A DNA stretch of 32,805 nucleotides, taken from Sphingopyxis sp. (GTDB lineage: Bacteria > Pseudomonadota > Alphaproteobacteria > Sphingomonadales > Sphingomonadaceae). Position numbers and translations under genes: made by a program. The notes beneath the pieces are model-generated. The model ran no database searches. It was not told where the DNA came from and saw only the letters and a list, made by a program, of their open reading frames with translations. Below, piece after piece: positions 1-6,537 of the stretch (position 1 is the first letter of the stretch; each line of letters begins with the position of its first letter). Location: the NCBI GenBank assembly GCA_016793775.1, contig JAEULK010000023.1:1-32805 (forward strand), in the 5' to 3' direction.

Positions 1-61
1 CACGGTTGAAGTGTGCAAACTCCACCATAACGATGAACCCGGTGGCCACCAGCGACGCCGC

Positions 62-93
62 ATTCCGGGGTGGGGCATGCCCCACCCCGGAAT
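62..93. repeat. 32-bp perfect palindrome
   Basis: The 16 bases from 62 (ATTCCGGGGTGGGGCA) are followed by their exact reverse complement, giving a 32-bp palindrome with GCATGC at the centre and no spacer. Symmetry breaks at both outer edges (base 61 is C and base 94 is A). With no loop it would cruciform poorly as DNA, but RNA from either strand would fold into a very stable hairpin. There is no following T-tract, so it is not a classical intrinsic terminator. It may be part of a mobile-element end or a protein-binding site; function unknown. Confidence 0.85.
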
Positions 94-276
94 ACACCAT
101 CGCCTACACCGGAAATTACACCACGAGCGCGGACGCTAACGTGGTCTGATCCATCCCAAGGCGATGAGCCAAGTCTGTCTGGTGGACGCCAGCGCGCTTC
201 CTTGCGTCCGATATCGTGCGGGCAAGAAGCGCACTCTCTGGGCTGTAAACAGACTTTCGCATCCAGCACTTGCCGT

Positions 277-311
277 ATATGCGAAAACTTCATATGCGAT
301 TTTATCATATG
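277..311 (+). repeat. Three ATATG repeats at exact 15-bp spacing
   Basis: ATATG occurs at 277, 292 and 307, exactly 15 bp apart. The first two copies extend to ATATGCGA. The third copy ends 16 bp before the chosen ATG of the membrane-protein gene at 327. This iteron-like layout upstream of a start suggests binding of a regulator or of a replication/recombination protein, but only three imperfect copies exist and the unit is short. Confidence 0.5.
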
Positions 312-326
312 GGTGGGGAGGCACTG

Positions 327-674
327 ATGCGTTACGACGAGCGAAGGCGGATCCGGCAAGAGGAAGAGGCTCGTCAGGAAGCTCGCGAGGACATGGCGCG
401 GAAGCGCTTCAGGGAGCAGGAAAAGCAGGTCGAGAGGATTATCACGCACCAGACCTACGTCAACTTAAAGGGCGGCCCCGAAAAAGCTTTCTGGGCGATG
501 GTGAAAAAATGGGCGGTCGGCGGATTGATCTTCGCGGCACTCGGCGTCCTGTTCAGCATCGGTGACGAAGATTTCTTCAAGAACCTCACGGGCGCGATCT
601 ATATCGTGATCCTGGCTACTGGCATTGGCATTTACCGCGGCTACACGGTGTTGAAATCTGCCCGCAATGATTGA
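327..674 (+). CDS. Small membrane protein with charged N-terminal helix
   Basis: A 115-residue protein of unknown function. The first ~45 residues are almost entirely charged (Arg, Glu, Gln, Lys) and should form a cytoplasmic helix or coiled coil. Two hydrophobic segments follow, at about residues 65-82 and 90-106, predicting a two-pass inner-membrane protein with both ends in the cytoplasm. The start at 327 is preferred because GGGGAGG lies seven bases upstream; an in-frame start at 270 would add 19 residues that lack any such site. The stop is followed 25 bases later by the convergent methyltransferase gene. It lies in the accessory block, so it may be element cargo. I recognise no family. 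The gene itself is likely real because of the ribosome binding site and the protein-like composition. Confidence 0.6.
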   Translation: MRYDERRRIRQEEEARQEAREDMARKRFREQEKQVERIITHQTYVNLKGGPEKAFWAMVKKWAVGGLIFAALGVLFSIGDEDFFKNLTGAIYIVILATGIGIYRGYTVLKSARND

Positions 675-699
675 ACCGTGGTCCAGTCAGGAGGCAAGA

Positions 700-1596
700 C
701 TAGATAGGGAGCCCCGTTGCCGCCCGTGAATGCTCCGCTCTCACGAGTGAACATCCGACCAGTTCGGCAAACTTTGTTACTCGGTCAGGTTCCCCGCCCC
801 AGATGCAGAACATCACCGCAAATGGCGCCGGCGACAGCTCGATGCCAGCCTCATCAAGAAAACACACTCGACGCCTCAAAAACAGAATGTCGGCGGAGCC
901 AAAAATGCGGTCACGGAATACGGCCGTCTCGGTCCGTGCGGGAAACATTCCAATGACGGTTTGCACCTCGCCATCACGTTGAGCATCGACACAACGGTTT
1001 ATCCAGGTCGTCAGGTCAGAATAGGGCGGATTTACGAACGCCAAGTTCCCATACCACTTAGAGGTCAATCCGTTCTCCTCCTCGGTGATCGTTCGATCTG
1101 AAGAGACGAACGCCCGCTCATCGCCGCACGGATCCACACTTATCGGGCCGAACGCTGCCACTATTTTTTCGATGATATGAGGTGGCGTGAATCGGCAATC
1201 TCGCTTCAACGCCCAATGAGCATGATAGTGTTTCTTCGTCCTTGCCTTTGGCGCAAGTGCGGCGATCACACGTGACAAGGCGATCACAGATCCACCGCCG
1301 CCCTCCAAACTCCTGAGCGTAGGCACCGAGATGCCGGCTCGCCGTGAAAGCTCGACTTGGGTCCAAGCGAGCTTGCGCCTGGCTCCGATAATTTGCTGAG
1401 TGATGTCGTCGCCCCGCCCGAGTTCAGCGATCTTCAATTGAACGACATCGGCCGCCCTTTGGAAATTCGCTCGTCTGCCGCGATTGCTCTCGAGCAATAT
1501 GATCGCCTGCCGGCTCACCCCACATCTTGTTGCCAGCTCCGCCTGCGTCATGCCAACCGACTTACGAAGGTCGCGAATTGCCTTCCCGAGATCCAT
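700..1596 (-). CDS. Double Xre-type HTH fused to phage-type Dam DNA adenine methyltransferase
   Basis: A 298-residue fusion. Residues ~6-60 form an Xre/Cro-like helix-turn-helix (MTQAELATRCGVSRQAI), residues ~67-112 a second one (WTQVELSRRAGISVPTL), and residues ~130-290 a domain like phage DNA N6-adenine methyltransferases (Dam_phage type). The last contains TPP at 137-139, DPC at 155-157 and the catalytic NPPYS at 189-193, the [DN]PP[YF] motif of amino-methyltransferases. The expected reaction is S-adenosylmethionine-dependent methylation of adenine in DNA, in the cytoplasm; the target sequence cannot be read from the gene. No restriction endonuclease is beside it, so it looks like a solitary methyltransferase. 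An inverted repeat just upstream (1609-1622) suggests that the HTH part represses its own gene. AGGA lies nine bases before the ATG. The domain calls are from motifs; the regulatory role is inferred. Confidence 0.8.
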   Translation of the reverse strand: MDLGKAIRDLRKSVGMTQAELATRCGVSRQAIILLESNRGRRANFQRAADVVQLKIAELGRGDDITQQIIGARRKLAWTQVELSRRAGISVPTLRSLEGGGGSVIALSRVIAALAPKARTKKHYHAHWALKRDCRFTPPHIIEKIVAAFGPISVDPCGDERAFVSSDRTITEEENGLTSKWYGNLAFVNPPYSDLTTWINRCVDAQRDGEVQTVIGMFPARTETAVFRDRIFGSADILFLRRRVCFLDEAGIELSPAPFAVMFCIWGGEPDRVTKFAELVGCSLVRAEHSRAATGLPI

Positions 1597-1608
1597 AGAA
1601 ATCTATCC

Positions 1609-1622
1609 TGACATATTTGTCA
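1609..1622 (-). promoter_or_regulatory. Putative operator TGACA-N4-TGTCA before the HTH-methyltransferase gene
   Basis: On the minus strand the sequence reads TGACAAATATGTCA, an inverted repeat with 5-bp arms and a 4-bp centre. It lies 12 bases before the ATG at 1596 and overlaps the ribosome-binding region (AGGATAG). A related half site, TGACAAAT, lies on the plus strand at 1705-1712. Xre-family regulators typically bind short inverted repeats at their own promoter, so autoregulation by the adjacent protein is plausible. No convincing -10/-35 pair was found. Confidence 0.45.
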
Positions 1623-1731
1623 GCATTCCTTTGCATGAATATCTCGAGTGTTTCTACCATATTGTGAGGGAAGGGGCTCTGCTTGTGATCGTTCGTTGAT
1701 CGTTTGACAAATGGTCTCATAGAAAATTGGC

Positions 1732-1896
1732 ATGGTGAAGATTACGCCTTCCGGCGATCATGAGCTTTCGCGGTATATTCCTTGGCCTGACCGCGATGAT
1801 TGCATCTGCGGAGTGCCTGCCGGAATCAGCAGTTCAGCGCATCGGAAGGATCTGGATGCGATCGGTTTGATCGTTGTTCCAAATCTGTTTGAATGA
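1732..1896 (+). CDS. Possible 54-residue ORF, unknown function
   Basis: An ATG-initiated frame of 54 codons. The predicted peptide begins MVKITPSGDHELSRYIPW and contains a CIC pair (residues 25-27). It is soluble in composition, with no signal or membrane segment. It starts 22 bases after a TTGACA hexamer at 1704-1709, but I see no good -10 and no clear ribosome binding site. Its last 63 bases overlap the 3' end of the HUH-like gene on the other strand, which weakens the case. It may be a real small gene of the element, a fragment of a larger gene, or chance. Confidence 0.25.
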   Translation: MVKITPSGDHELSRYIPWPDRDDCICGVPAGISSSAHRKDLDAIGLIVVPNLFE

Positions 1897-2292
1897 GTAA
1901 TTGTACCATGCTTGCGATTGATCGATGGGCTTTACGCACCAAGTCCCGCCCGGCAGAAGCCGGGAGAGGGTGTTGTGCTCCACCGCTTCGGCCTCAAACA
2001 TGGATTCGAACATGTTCCGGCAATTTTCCGGTACCTTAAAGGCCGCGTGCAGATGGCCGCTATACGGAAGCCCTTCGATGATCGCGAACGCTGGAAACTG
2101 TAACTCGCGCTTTGATGCCGAGTTAAATCGTGGGCCAAGCGCTCGGCGCTGTATGCGAACATATATCTTAACGAACAAACTTTGAAGTAGTTTAGAGTTC
2201 AAAGAATGTTTAAAGTTTGGCTTGATAGTTAGGGCGTGCGTGAATTTTTCATTTTGGAGAAAATCCACCCAATGCATATTAAATCTATTCAT
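1834..2292 (-). CDS. Small HUH-endonuclease-like (Rep/Gp2-type) protein
   Basis: A 152-residue protein that I do not recognise by overall sequence, but whose motif order matches rolling-circle Rep/HUH nucleases. There is a hydrophobic strand ALTIKPN (20-26) as a possible motif 1, then GHLHAAF (79-85) with His80-x-His82 as the metal-binding HUH motif, then WYNYSFKQ (129-136) with Tyr130, Tyr132 and Lys135 as a motif 3 with catalytic Tyr and Lys. Such proteins nick single-stranded DNA at an origin or transposon end and remain linked through Tyr. The length is at the low end for the superfamily and there is no helicase domain. The DNA is much more AT-rich than the chromosomal genes to the right, a sign of transfer. 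It stands just inside the comM junction. A degenerate replication gene of a satellite or integrated plasmid is the main alternative. The HUH assignment is inference from motifs. Confidence 0.5.
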   Translation of the reverse strand: MNRFNMHWVDFLQNEKFTHALTIKPNFKHSLNSKLLQSLFVKIYVRIQRRALGPRFNSASKRELQFPAFAIIEGLPYSGHLHAAFKVPENCRNMFESMFEAEAVEHNTLSRLLPGGTWCVKPIDQSQAWYNYSFKQIWNNDQTDRIQILPMR

Positions 2293-2362
2293 AATATTTA
2301 TTTGTCACAAGTCGATTCCGGATTGTATATTTATAATCAAATTGTTGCATGAAAAGGGCACA
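2293..2362. other. AT-rich boundary of the accessory block within comM
   Basis: This stretch is strikingly AT-rich and gives way without transition to GC-rich comM sequence at about 2364. The last bases before the junction read GGGCACAA, so the complementary strand of the element would begin TGTGCCC. A TG/CA end is common to several transposon families, including Tn7-like ones. TTGT occurs at three points before the junction (2302, 2323 and 2342), but the copies do not extend into convincing transposase-binding repeats. The exact end and the type of element cannot be fixed without the left junction. Confidence 0.5.
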
Positions 2363-2746
2363 ATGCGTGACCGGATCGACCTGCATGTCGAGGTGCAGGC
2401 GGTGAGCGCCGCCGACCTCGTCCTGCCGCCGCCGTCCGAAGGCAGCGCCGAAGTCGCCGCGCGCGTCGCGGCGGCGCGCGATGCGCAGACCCGGCGCTAT
2501 GCCGATCACAAGGCGCGCACCAACGCCGAGATCGACGGGGAATTGCTCGAAACGGTCGCGACCCCCGACGATCCGGGGCGGACATTGCTCGCGCAGGCGG
2601 CGGAGGCGATGCGCCTCTCGGCGCGGGGCTACACGCGGATCCTGCGCGTCGCGCGGACGATCGCCGACCTGGCGGGTGCCGAGGCGATCGGCCGCATCCA
2701 TATCGCCGAGGCTTTGAGCTATCGGCGGCAGGCGCCGCGCAGCTGA
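2363..2746 (+). pseudogene. 3' fragment of comM (YifB/Mg-chelatase-like AAA+ ATPase), 5' part missing
   Basis: The 127 codons match the C-terminal domain of ComM, the hexameric AAA+ helicase-like protein needed for natural transformation. The hallmark DRIDLHVEV is at the start, and the helical C-terminal domain with LSARGYTRILRVARTIADLAG and a terminal AEALSYR follows. A whole ComM is about 500 residues; the ATPase core and Lon-like N-terminus are absent, because AT-rich foreign DNA replaces everything before DRIDL. The frame remains open upstream into that DNA and an accidental ATG with AAGGG before it could start a short product, but without the ATPase it cannot work as ComM. The stop overlaps the ATG of the next gene (TGATG), so the downstream gene was probably coupled to comM. 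A complete second half may lie left of the window. Confidence 0.85.
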
Positions 2747-3048
2747 TGGCCGATATCCGGTTCGAGGCCGAGATCGTCGCGTGGCGCGGCCCGCCGCCCT
2801 ATTTGTTCGCGATCATCCCCGAACGCCATGTCGGCGACATCCGCTATGCGTCCTTGTCCGAAAGCTATGGCTGGGGCGTCGTGCCGGTGGTGGCGAAGGT
2901 GGGAAACAGCGAGTTCGAGACGTCGCTGTTTCCGCGAAACGGCGGCTATCTGCTGCCGATCAAGGTCGCGGTGCAACTCGCCGAAGCCGTTGGCCTCGGC
3001 GACCGCATCGCCGTGAGGATGCGCGTCGGGCGGCTCAATCGCCGCTGA
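2746..3048 (+). CDS. DUF1905 domain protein
   Basis: A 100-residue cytoplasmic protein matching the DUF1905 family over its whole length. It has the typical opening FEAEIVAWRGPPPYLFAIIP, a GWGVVPVVAKVG segment in the middle, and a C-terminal GD.IAVRMRV strand. The family is a small beta-barrel of unknown biochemical role. The ATG overlaps the comM stop, so in the intact chromosome it would be translated with comM; after the insertion its expression would depend on a promoter in or near the element. Its 3' end overlaps the convergent DUF2945 gene by 14 bases. Confidence 0.85.
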   Translation: MADIRFEAEIVAWRGPPPYLFAIIPERHVGDIRYASLSESYGWGVVPVVAKVGNSEFETSLFPRNGGYLLPIKVAVQLAEAVGLGDRIAVRMRVGRLNRR

Positions 3049-3256
3049 GTTCGCTGCCGAGCTTCAGCACCTCGCGCCCGTCGATCATCTCGATCAGATA
3101 GGCGGGGTTGTCGGGCGACCCGTTGCGGACGATGCGGCCGCCCGTGATCACCCGCTCGACGCGCTGATCGAACCGCGCCGCGATGCGGCCATGGCCTTCG
3201 CCGCGGCCCCAGGCCCAATGGACATGGGCGCCGATGTCGAACTGGCGCGCGGTCAT
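3035..3256 (-). CDS. DUF2945 (Tudor-like) small protein
   Basis: A 73-residue protein of the DUF2945 family, also called the hypervirulence-associated Tudor domain. Typical features are the N-terminal GAHVHWAWGRGEGHGRI strand pair, a central VIR.G..VRNGSPDNPAYLI segment and the closing EVLKLGSEL. The role is unknown; the fold suggests binding of a peptide or nucleic acid. GAGGG lies upstream of the ATG. It begins 20 bases after the bactofilin stop on the same strand, so it is probably the last gene of the M23-bactofilin operon. Confidence 0.85.
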   Translation of the reverse strand: MTARQFDIGAHVHWAWGRGEGHGRIAARFDQRVERVITGGRIVRNGSPDNPAYLIEMIDGREVLKLGSELSGD

Positions 3257-3276
3257 AGTCCCTCGCGAGGGGCCGC

Positions 3277-3744
3277 TCAGATGCCGAGCGACGCCGACTT
3301 GTTCTCGACCACCTCGAGCGGCGGCGGGGCCTTGGCGGCGCCCGCACCGTGACGGCGATGGCTCAGCTTGCCGTCGATCTTGCCGCCATTTTCGATCGTG
3401 ATCGTTTCATAGGTGACGTCGCCGGTGATCCGCGCGCTGGCGTGCACGATCAAAGTCTTGGCCTCGATCGACCCGTCGAGCAGCCCCGCGATCTTCGCGG
3501 TCTCGGCGACGACGGCGCCCTTGATCTCGCTCGCCTCGCCCTGGACCAGATTGGCGCATTTCAGGTCGCCGTCGATCTTGCCGTCGACATGCAGATCGAC
3601 GGTGGCCGAGACATTGCCTGTGACGACGACATCCGATCCCAGGATCGAAAAGGTCGTGTGACGCGCGCCGGTCGCCATTTTAGCGGGCACCGCGGGCGAC
3701 GGAACCGACTCGCTGTCGGGCGTCGGCTTTGACTTCGAGAACAT
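3277..3744 (-). CDS. Bactofilin (polymer-forming cytoskeletal protein)
   Basis: A 155-residue bactofilin. A disordered, Pro/Ser-rich N-terminus (1-27) is followed by the right-handed beta-helix core at about 28-125, with its repeating pattern of Gly and small or aliphatic residues (SDVVVTGNVSATVDLHVDGK, then DGDLKC, IKGAVVAETAKIAGLLDGSI, ARITGDVTYETITIENGGKI), and a disordered Pro-rich tail. Bactofilins polymerise without nucleotide, associate with the inner membrane and position peptidoglycan enzymes. The gene starts inside the end of the M23 peptidase gene, overlapping it by 65 bases, so the two are very likely co-transcribed and translationally coupled. This pairing is common in bacteria where bactofilin and LytM-type peptidase act together in cell shape. 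Confidence 0.92.
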   Translation of the reverse strand: MFSKSKPTPDSESVPSPAVPAKMATGARHTTFSILGSDVVVTGNVSATVDLHVDGKIDGDLKCANLVQGEASEIKGAVVAETAKIAGLLDGSIEAKTLIVHASARITGDVTYETITIENGGKIDGKLSHRRHGAGAAKAPPPLEVVENKSASLGI

Positions 3745-4864
3745 CGGCTTTGGCCTCCAGGAAACGGCGCGGGTTGACGGCGACGCCGTTCAAACGAACT
3801 TCGAAATGCAGGTGGCTGCCGGTCGAACGGCCGGTCGAGCCCATTTTGGCGATCTGCTCCCCTGCGGCGACTTGGCTTCCCACCTTGGCGGTGAATCCCG
3901 ACAAGTGAGCATAGCGGGTTAAGATACCCTGACCATGGTCGACCTCCACGACATTGCCATAACCCGACTTCTGGCCGACGAAGCTCACGCGGCCGGGGGC
4001 GGCGGCGAGGATCGGGGTGCCGGTCGGGCCGCGGAAGTCGAGCCCCGCGTGCATCGCGCCGGCGCCGGTGAACGGATCGCTGCGATAGCCGAAGCCCGAC
4101 GACATCATCAGCACATTGGCGGGATTGCCCGACGGCACGGCGACGAGCGTGCGTTCGAGCACTTCCATGCGGAACAGCGCGCCTTCCAGCGCGGCGAACG
4201 ACGGGCCGAGCGCCTTGGCTTTGCCCATCTTGCCGCGATAGGGGATGAAGGGACCGCCGCGGCCGGCCGCGGCGTTGCGGACGAGGTCGGACGGGTTGAG
4301 CCCCAGCGCCGCGACCGCGGTTTCGGCCTTGGCGGCGCGGTCGTTGACCGCGGCGAGTAGCTTGCCGGCAAAGGCTTCCTGCCGCGCTTCGAGCCGCGCC
4401 AGCGCCTGCGCCTCGGGGGGCAGGCTGGGGTCGATCGCGCTCGTCTTGAGCGGTTGGGTCGCCTCGCTTGCCGCGGCGTCGGTGACCGCCGCGGGTTCGA
4501 CGCCGAAACTTTCTTTCGACCATTCGTCGAGCTGGTCCTGGCGTTCGGCCAGGTCGGCGGCGGTTTCGGCGACGCTGTTGCGATATTTGGCGATGCGCGC
4601 TTCGGCGGCGTTGGCCTCGGCCTGCTGCTGCGCGACCGCGGCGCGGTCGTCGGCGGTGAGCAGCTGGTTGACCAGCACGGCGAGCATGGTGCCCGCCCAG
4701 ACGAACAGCACCGCGGCGACGATCAGCGCGACGCGCTTTTGCCACACGGCGCTGACCCGCAGGAATCGGACATGACCGTGCGTGCGAACGAAGATTTCAT
4801 GGTCCTGAAACAGCGCGTTGAAGCGCTGGCGCCAATGGCGCAGGCCCGTCGATTTCGATGACAA
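3680..4864 (-). CDS. M23 (LytM-type) peptidoglycan endopeptidase, membrane-anchored
   Basis: The protein has one N-terminal membrane segment (about residues 42-66 from the chosen start), a periplasmic Ala/Glu-rich coiled coil (about 70-180), and a C-terminal M23 domain. The zinc and catalytic residues are visible: HAGLD (His272, Asp276), RYAHLS, and HLHFEV (His351, His353). It should cut cross-links in periplasmic peptidoglycan. I place the start at a TTG at 4864 (394 residues), giving the conserved-looking N-terminus SSKSTGLRHWRQRFNALF. The frame is open upstream to an ATG at 5074, which would add 70 residues of non-conserved look and run into the neighbouring gene's promoter. The bactofilin gene overlaps its 3' end. 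Confidence 0.9.
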   Translation of the reverse strand: MSSKSTGLRHWRQRFNALFQDHEIFVRTHGHVRFLRVSAVWQKRVALIVAAVLFVWAGTMLAVLVNQLLTADDRAAVAQQQAEANAAEARIAKYRNSVAETAADLAERQDQLDEWSKESFGVEPAAVTDAAASEATQPLKTSAIDPSLPPEAQALARLEARQEAFAGKLLAAVNDRAAKAETAVAALGLNPSDLVRNAAAGRGGPFIPYRGKMGKAKALGPSFAALEGALFRMEVLERTLVAVPSGNPANVLMMSSGFGYRSDPFTGAGAMHAGLDFRGPTGTPILAAAPGRVSFVGQKSGYGNVVEVDHGQGILTRYAHLSGFTAKVGSQVAAGEQIAKMGSTGRSTGSHLHFEVRLNGVAVNPRRFLEAKADVLEVKADARQRVGSVARGAR

Positions 4865-5103
4865 GTGGCGACCCCATCTTGTTATTATGTGGAGCCCTCC
4901 GCCCCGAATGACGGGCGCCTTATCAGCAGTTGGTGCGACTCGCGAATCCTGCGGAGGCGACTCGCGCCGAGTCGAAACGGGGATGCGGTGAACGGTGTCA
5001 AAGCACGGCAACGCTGCCATTTTGGCAAGATTTCGCGCCGAATCGCCCGGTAATATTGACGGCTTGCTTACCATTTTCCGCTAGGTCCGGTGCCGTGATC
5101 CAT

Positions 5104-6501
5104 ATGCCCAAAATGACCGTGCCCGCGGGCGCCGAAACCGCTCCGCAAGCTGCTGAAAAGTCGGCCGCAAGGCCGCGCTCGGCGGTCAGCGACGGGGTCG
5201 GGATCGTCGGCCTGATCGGGCTGATGTCCTATCTGCTGATCGCGCGCTACGCGCCCGAGATCGCCGGCTTCCTCGGCATCGACTGGAGCGGCCGCGGGCC
5301 GATGAGCGGCCCCAATTCGGCGATCGCCTCGGTACTCGCCTGCGCCATCCCGATGGTGCTGTGGTCGCTGTTCGTCGATAAGGTGCACCGCAACCCCTCG
5401 ACCGGCATCGACTGGACGATGCGGCGGCCGTGGCGCGAGACGATCGACATCAGCCTGACCAAGCTCACCGGCCTATGGGCGACCTGGGCGCTGATCGCGC
5501 TCACCTATGCGACGATGCGCTATTATTGGGAGGGGCAGTATGAATTTTCGATGGAACTGCTCGAACGCGTCGCGCCCTGGCTGCTGCTGGTCTCCGTCCC
5601 CTATATGCTGTGGCTCGACCGCCGGCTGATCGAGCCGCGCGACGGCTGCTACCAGTTCGGGCGCTGGCTCGTTGCACCGGGCCAACCCGTCGACCGCCGC
5701 GCAATCGGCCATCATTTCCGCGCCTGGGGGGTGAAGGGCTTTTTCACCGCCTTCATGCTCTCGATCGTGCCGGGCAATTTCTCGTCGCTCGTCACCGTGC
5801 CGATGAGCGAGGTGCTGGCCAATCCCTATATGACCGGCCTGTGGGCGATCAATCTGCTGTACCTCGTCGACGTCCATATCGCGACCGTCGGCTATATATT
5901 GACCGCGCGGCCGCTCGATTCGCATATCCGCACCGCCAATCCCTATGGCATGGCTTGGGTCGCGGCGCTGATCTGCTATCCGCCCTTCATCCTGATGAAC
6001 GGCGGCCCGCTCGATTATCAGGTCAATGGATCGGACTGGGGCTATTGGCTCGAGGGCCATGACAATATCATGATCGTGTGGGGCGTCGTACTGGTCGCCC
6101 TCACCGCAATCTACAGCTGGGCGACGATGGCGTTCGGCATCCGCTTTTCGAACCTGACGCACCGCGGCGTGCTGACCCACGGGCCGTACCGCTTCACGCG
6201 CCACCCCGCCTATCTGTCGAAGAATCTCAGCTGGTGGGTCGGCGCCTTGCCTTTCCTCGTCACCGACGGCGGCTGGGTCGAGGGGCTGCGCAACACCGCG
6301 CTTCTGGCACTGGTCAGCAGCGTCTATTATTGGCGCGCCAAGACCGAGGAGCGTCACTTGCTCGCCGATCCGGCCTATCAGGCCTATTGGAACTGGGCAC
6401 AGGACAATGCGCCGATCCCGCGCTTCTTCGCCAAGCTCAGCGGGCGGAAGCGTCCGCTGATCCGGCTGGAGCCCGACGACCGCATCGGGCCGGTCGCCTG
6501 A
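5104..6501 (+). CDS. Polytopic membrane methyltransferase (ICMT/PEMT-like)
   Basis: A 465-residue inner-membrane protein with about nine or ten hydrophobic segments. The C-terminal part carries the pattern of the isoprenylcysteine carboxyl methyltransferase / phospholipid methyltransferase superfamily: GPYRFTRHPAYLSKNL (the RHP motif of the SAM site) and later EERHLLADPAYQAYW (the EE motif). The family transfers methyl from S-adenosylmethionine to lipid or prenylated substrates; the bacterial substrate is unknown. It is longer than usual bacterial members (about 200 residues) because of an extended multi-pass N-terminal half. The ATG at 5104 is chosen; a GTG at 5095 is also in frame. It is divergent from the M23 gene over a ~240-base intergenic region that should hold both promoters. 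Confidence 0.75.
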   Translation: MPKMTVPAGAETAPQAAEKSAARPRSAVSDGVGIVGLIGLMSYLLIARYAPEIAGFLGIDWSGRGPMSGPNSAIASVLACAIPMVLWSLFVDKVHRNPSTGIDWTMRRPWRETIDISLTKLTGLWATWALIALTYATMRYYWEGQYEFSMELLERVAPWLLLVSVPYMLWLDRRLIEPRDGCYQFGRWLVAPGQPVDRRAIGHHFRAWGVKGFFTAFMLSIVPGNFSSLVTVPMSEVLANPYMTGLWAINLLYLVDVHIATVGYILTARPLDSHIRTANPYGMAWVAALICYPPFILMNGGPLDYQVNGSDWGYWLEGHDNIMIVWGVVLVALTAIYSWATMAFGIRFSNLTHRGVLTHGPYRFTRHPAYLSKNLSWWVGALPFLVTDGGWVEGLRNTALLALVSSVYYWRAKTEERHLLADPAYQAYWNWAQDNAPIPRFFAKLSGRKRPLIRLEPDDRIGPVA

Positions 6502-6503
6502 TC

Positions 6504-6527
6504 CCGCGCGGGGCGAACCCCGCGCGG
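6504..6527. terminator. Strong GC hairpin between convergent genes
   Basis: CCGCGCGGGG, the loop CGAA, and CCCCGCGCGG form a perfect 10-bp stem three bases after the membrane methyltransferase stop and 10 bases beyond the end of the convergent TonB receptor gene. No T-tract follows on either strand. Its placement between convergent stops suggests a bidirectional terminator or mRNA 3'-end stabiliser. Confidence 0.6.
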
Positions 6528-6537
6528 AATGATGGCG

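Larger units (their letters stand above)
1..326. other. Accessory DNA without a recognisable gene
   Basis: No gene that I recognise lies here. One frame on the plus strand stays open from base 2 to a TAA at 137-139, but its translation (rich in His, Arg and Pro) resembles nothing I know and has no visible start. It could be the tail of a gene that begins outside the window or plain read-through. The stretch holds a 32-bp palindrome (62-93) and three short repeats at 277-311, described separately. The layout (a palindromic, G/C-rich segment in mobile DNA) is reminiscent of the non-coding end of an insertion sequence, but I could not match it to the IS21 end seen at the right edge of the window. 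Confidence 0.4.

Noticed and set aside
2302-2362. Tn7-like transposon end with repeated TTGT motifs
   Set aside because: Three TTGT copies roughly 20 bp apart and a TG/CA tip are suggestive, but the repeats do not extend beyond four bases and no tns genes are visible, so the element type stays open.
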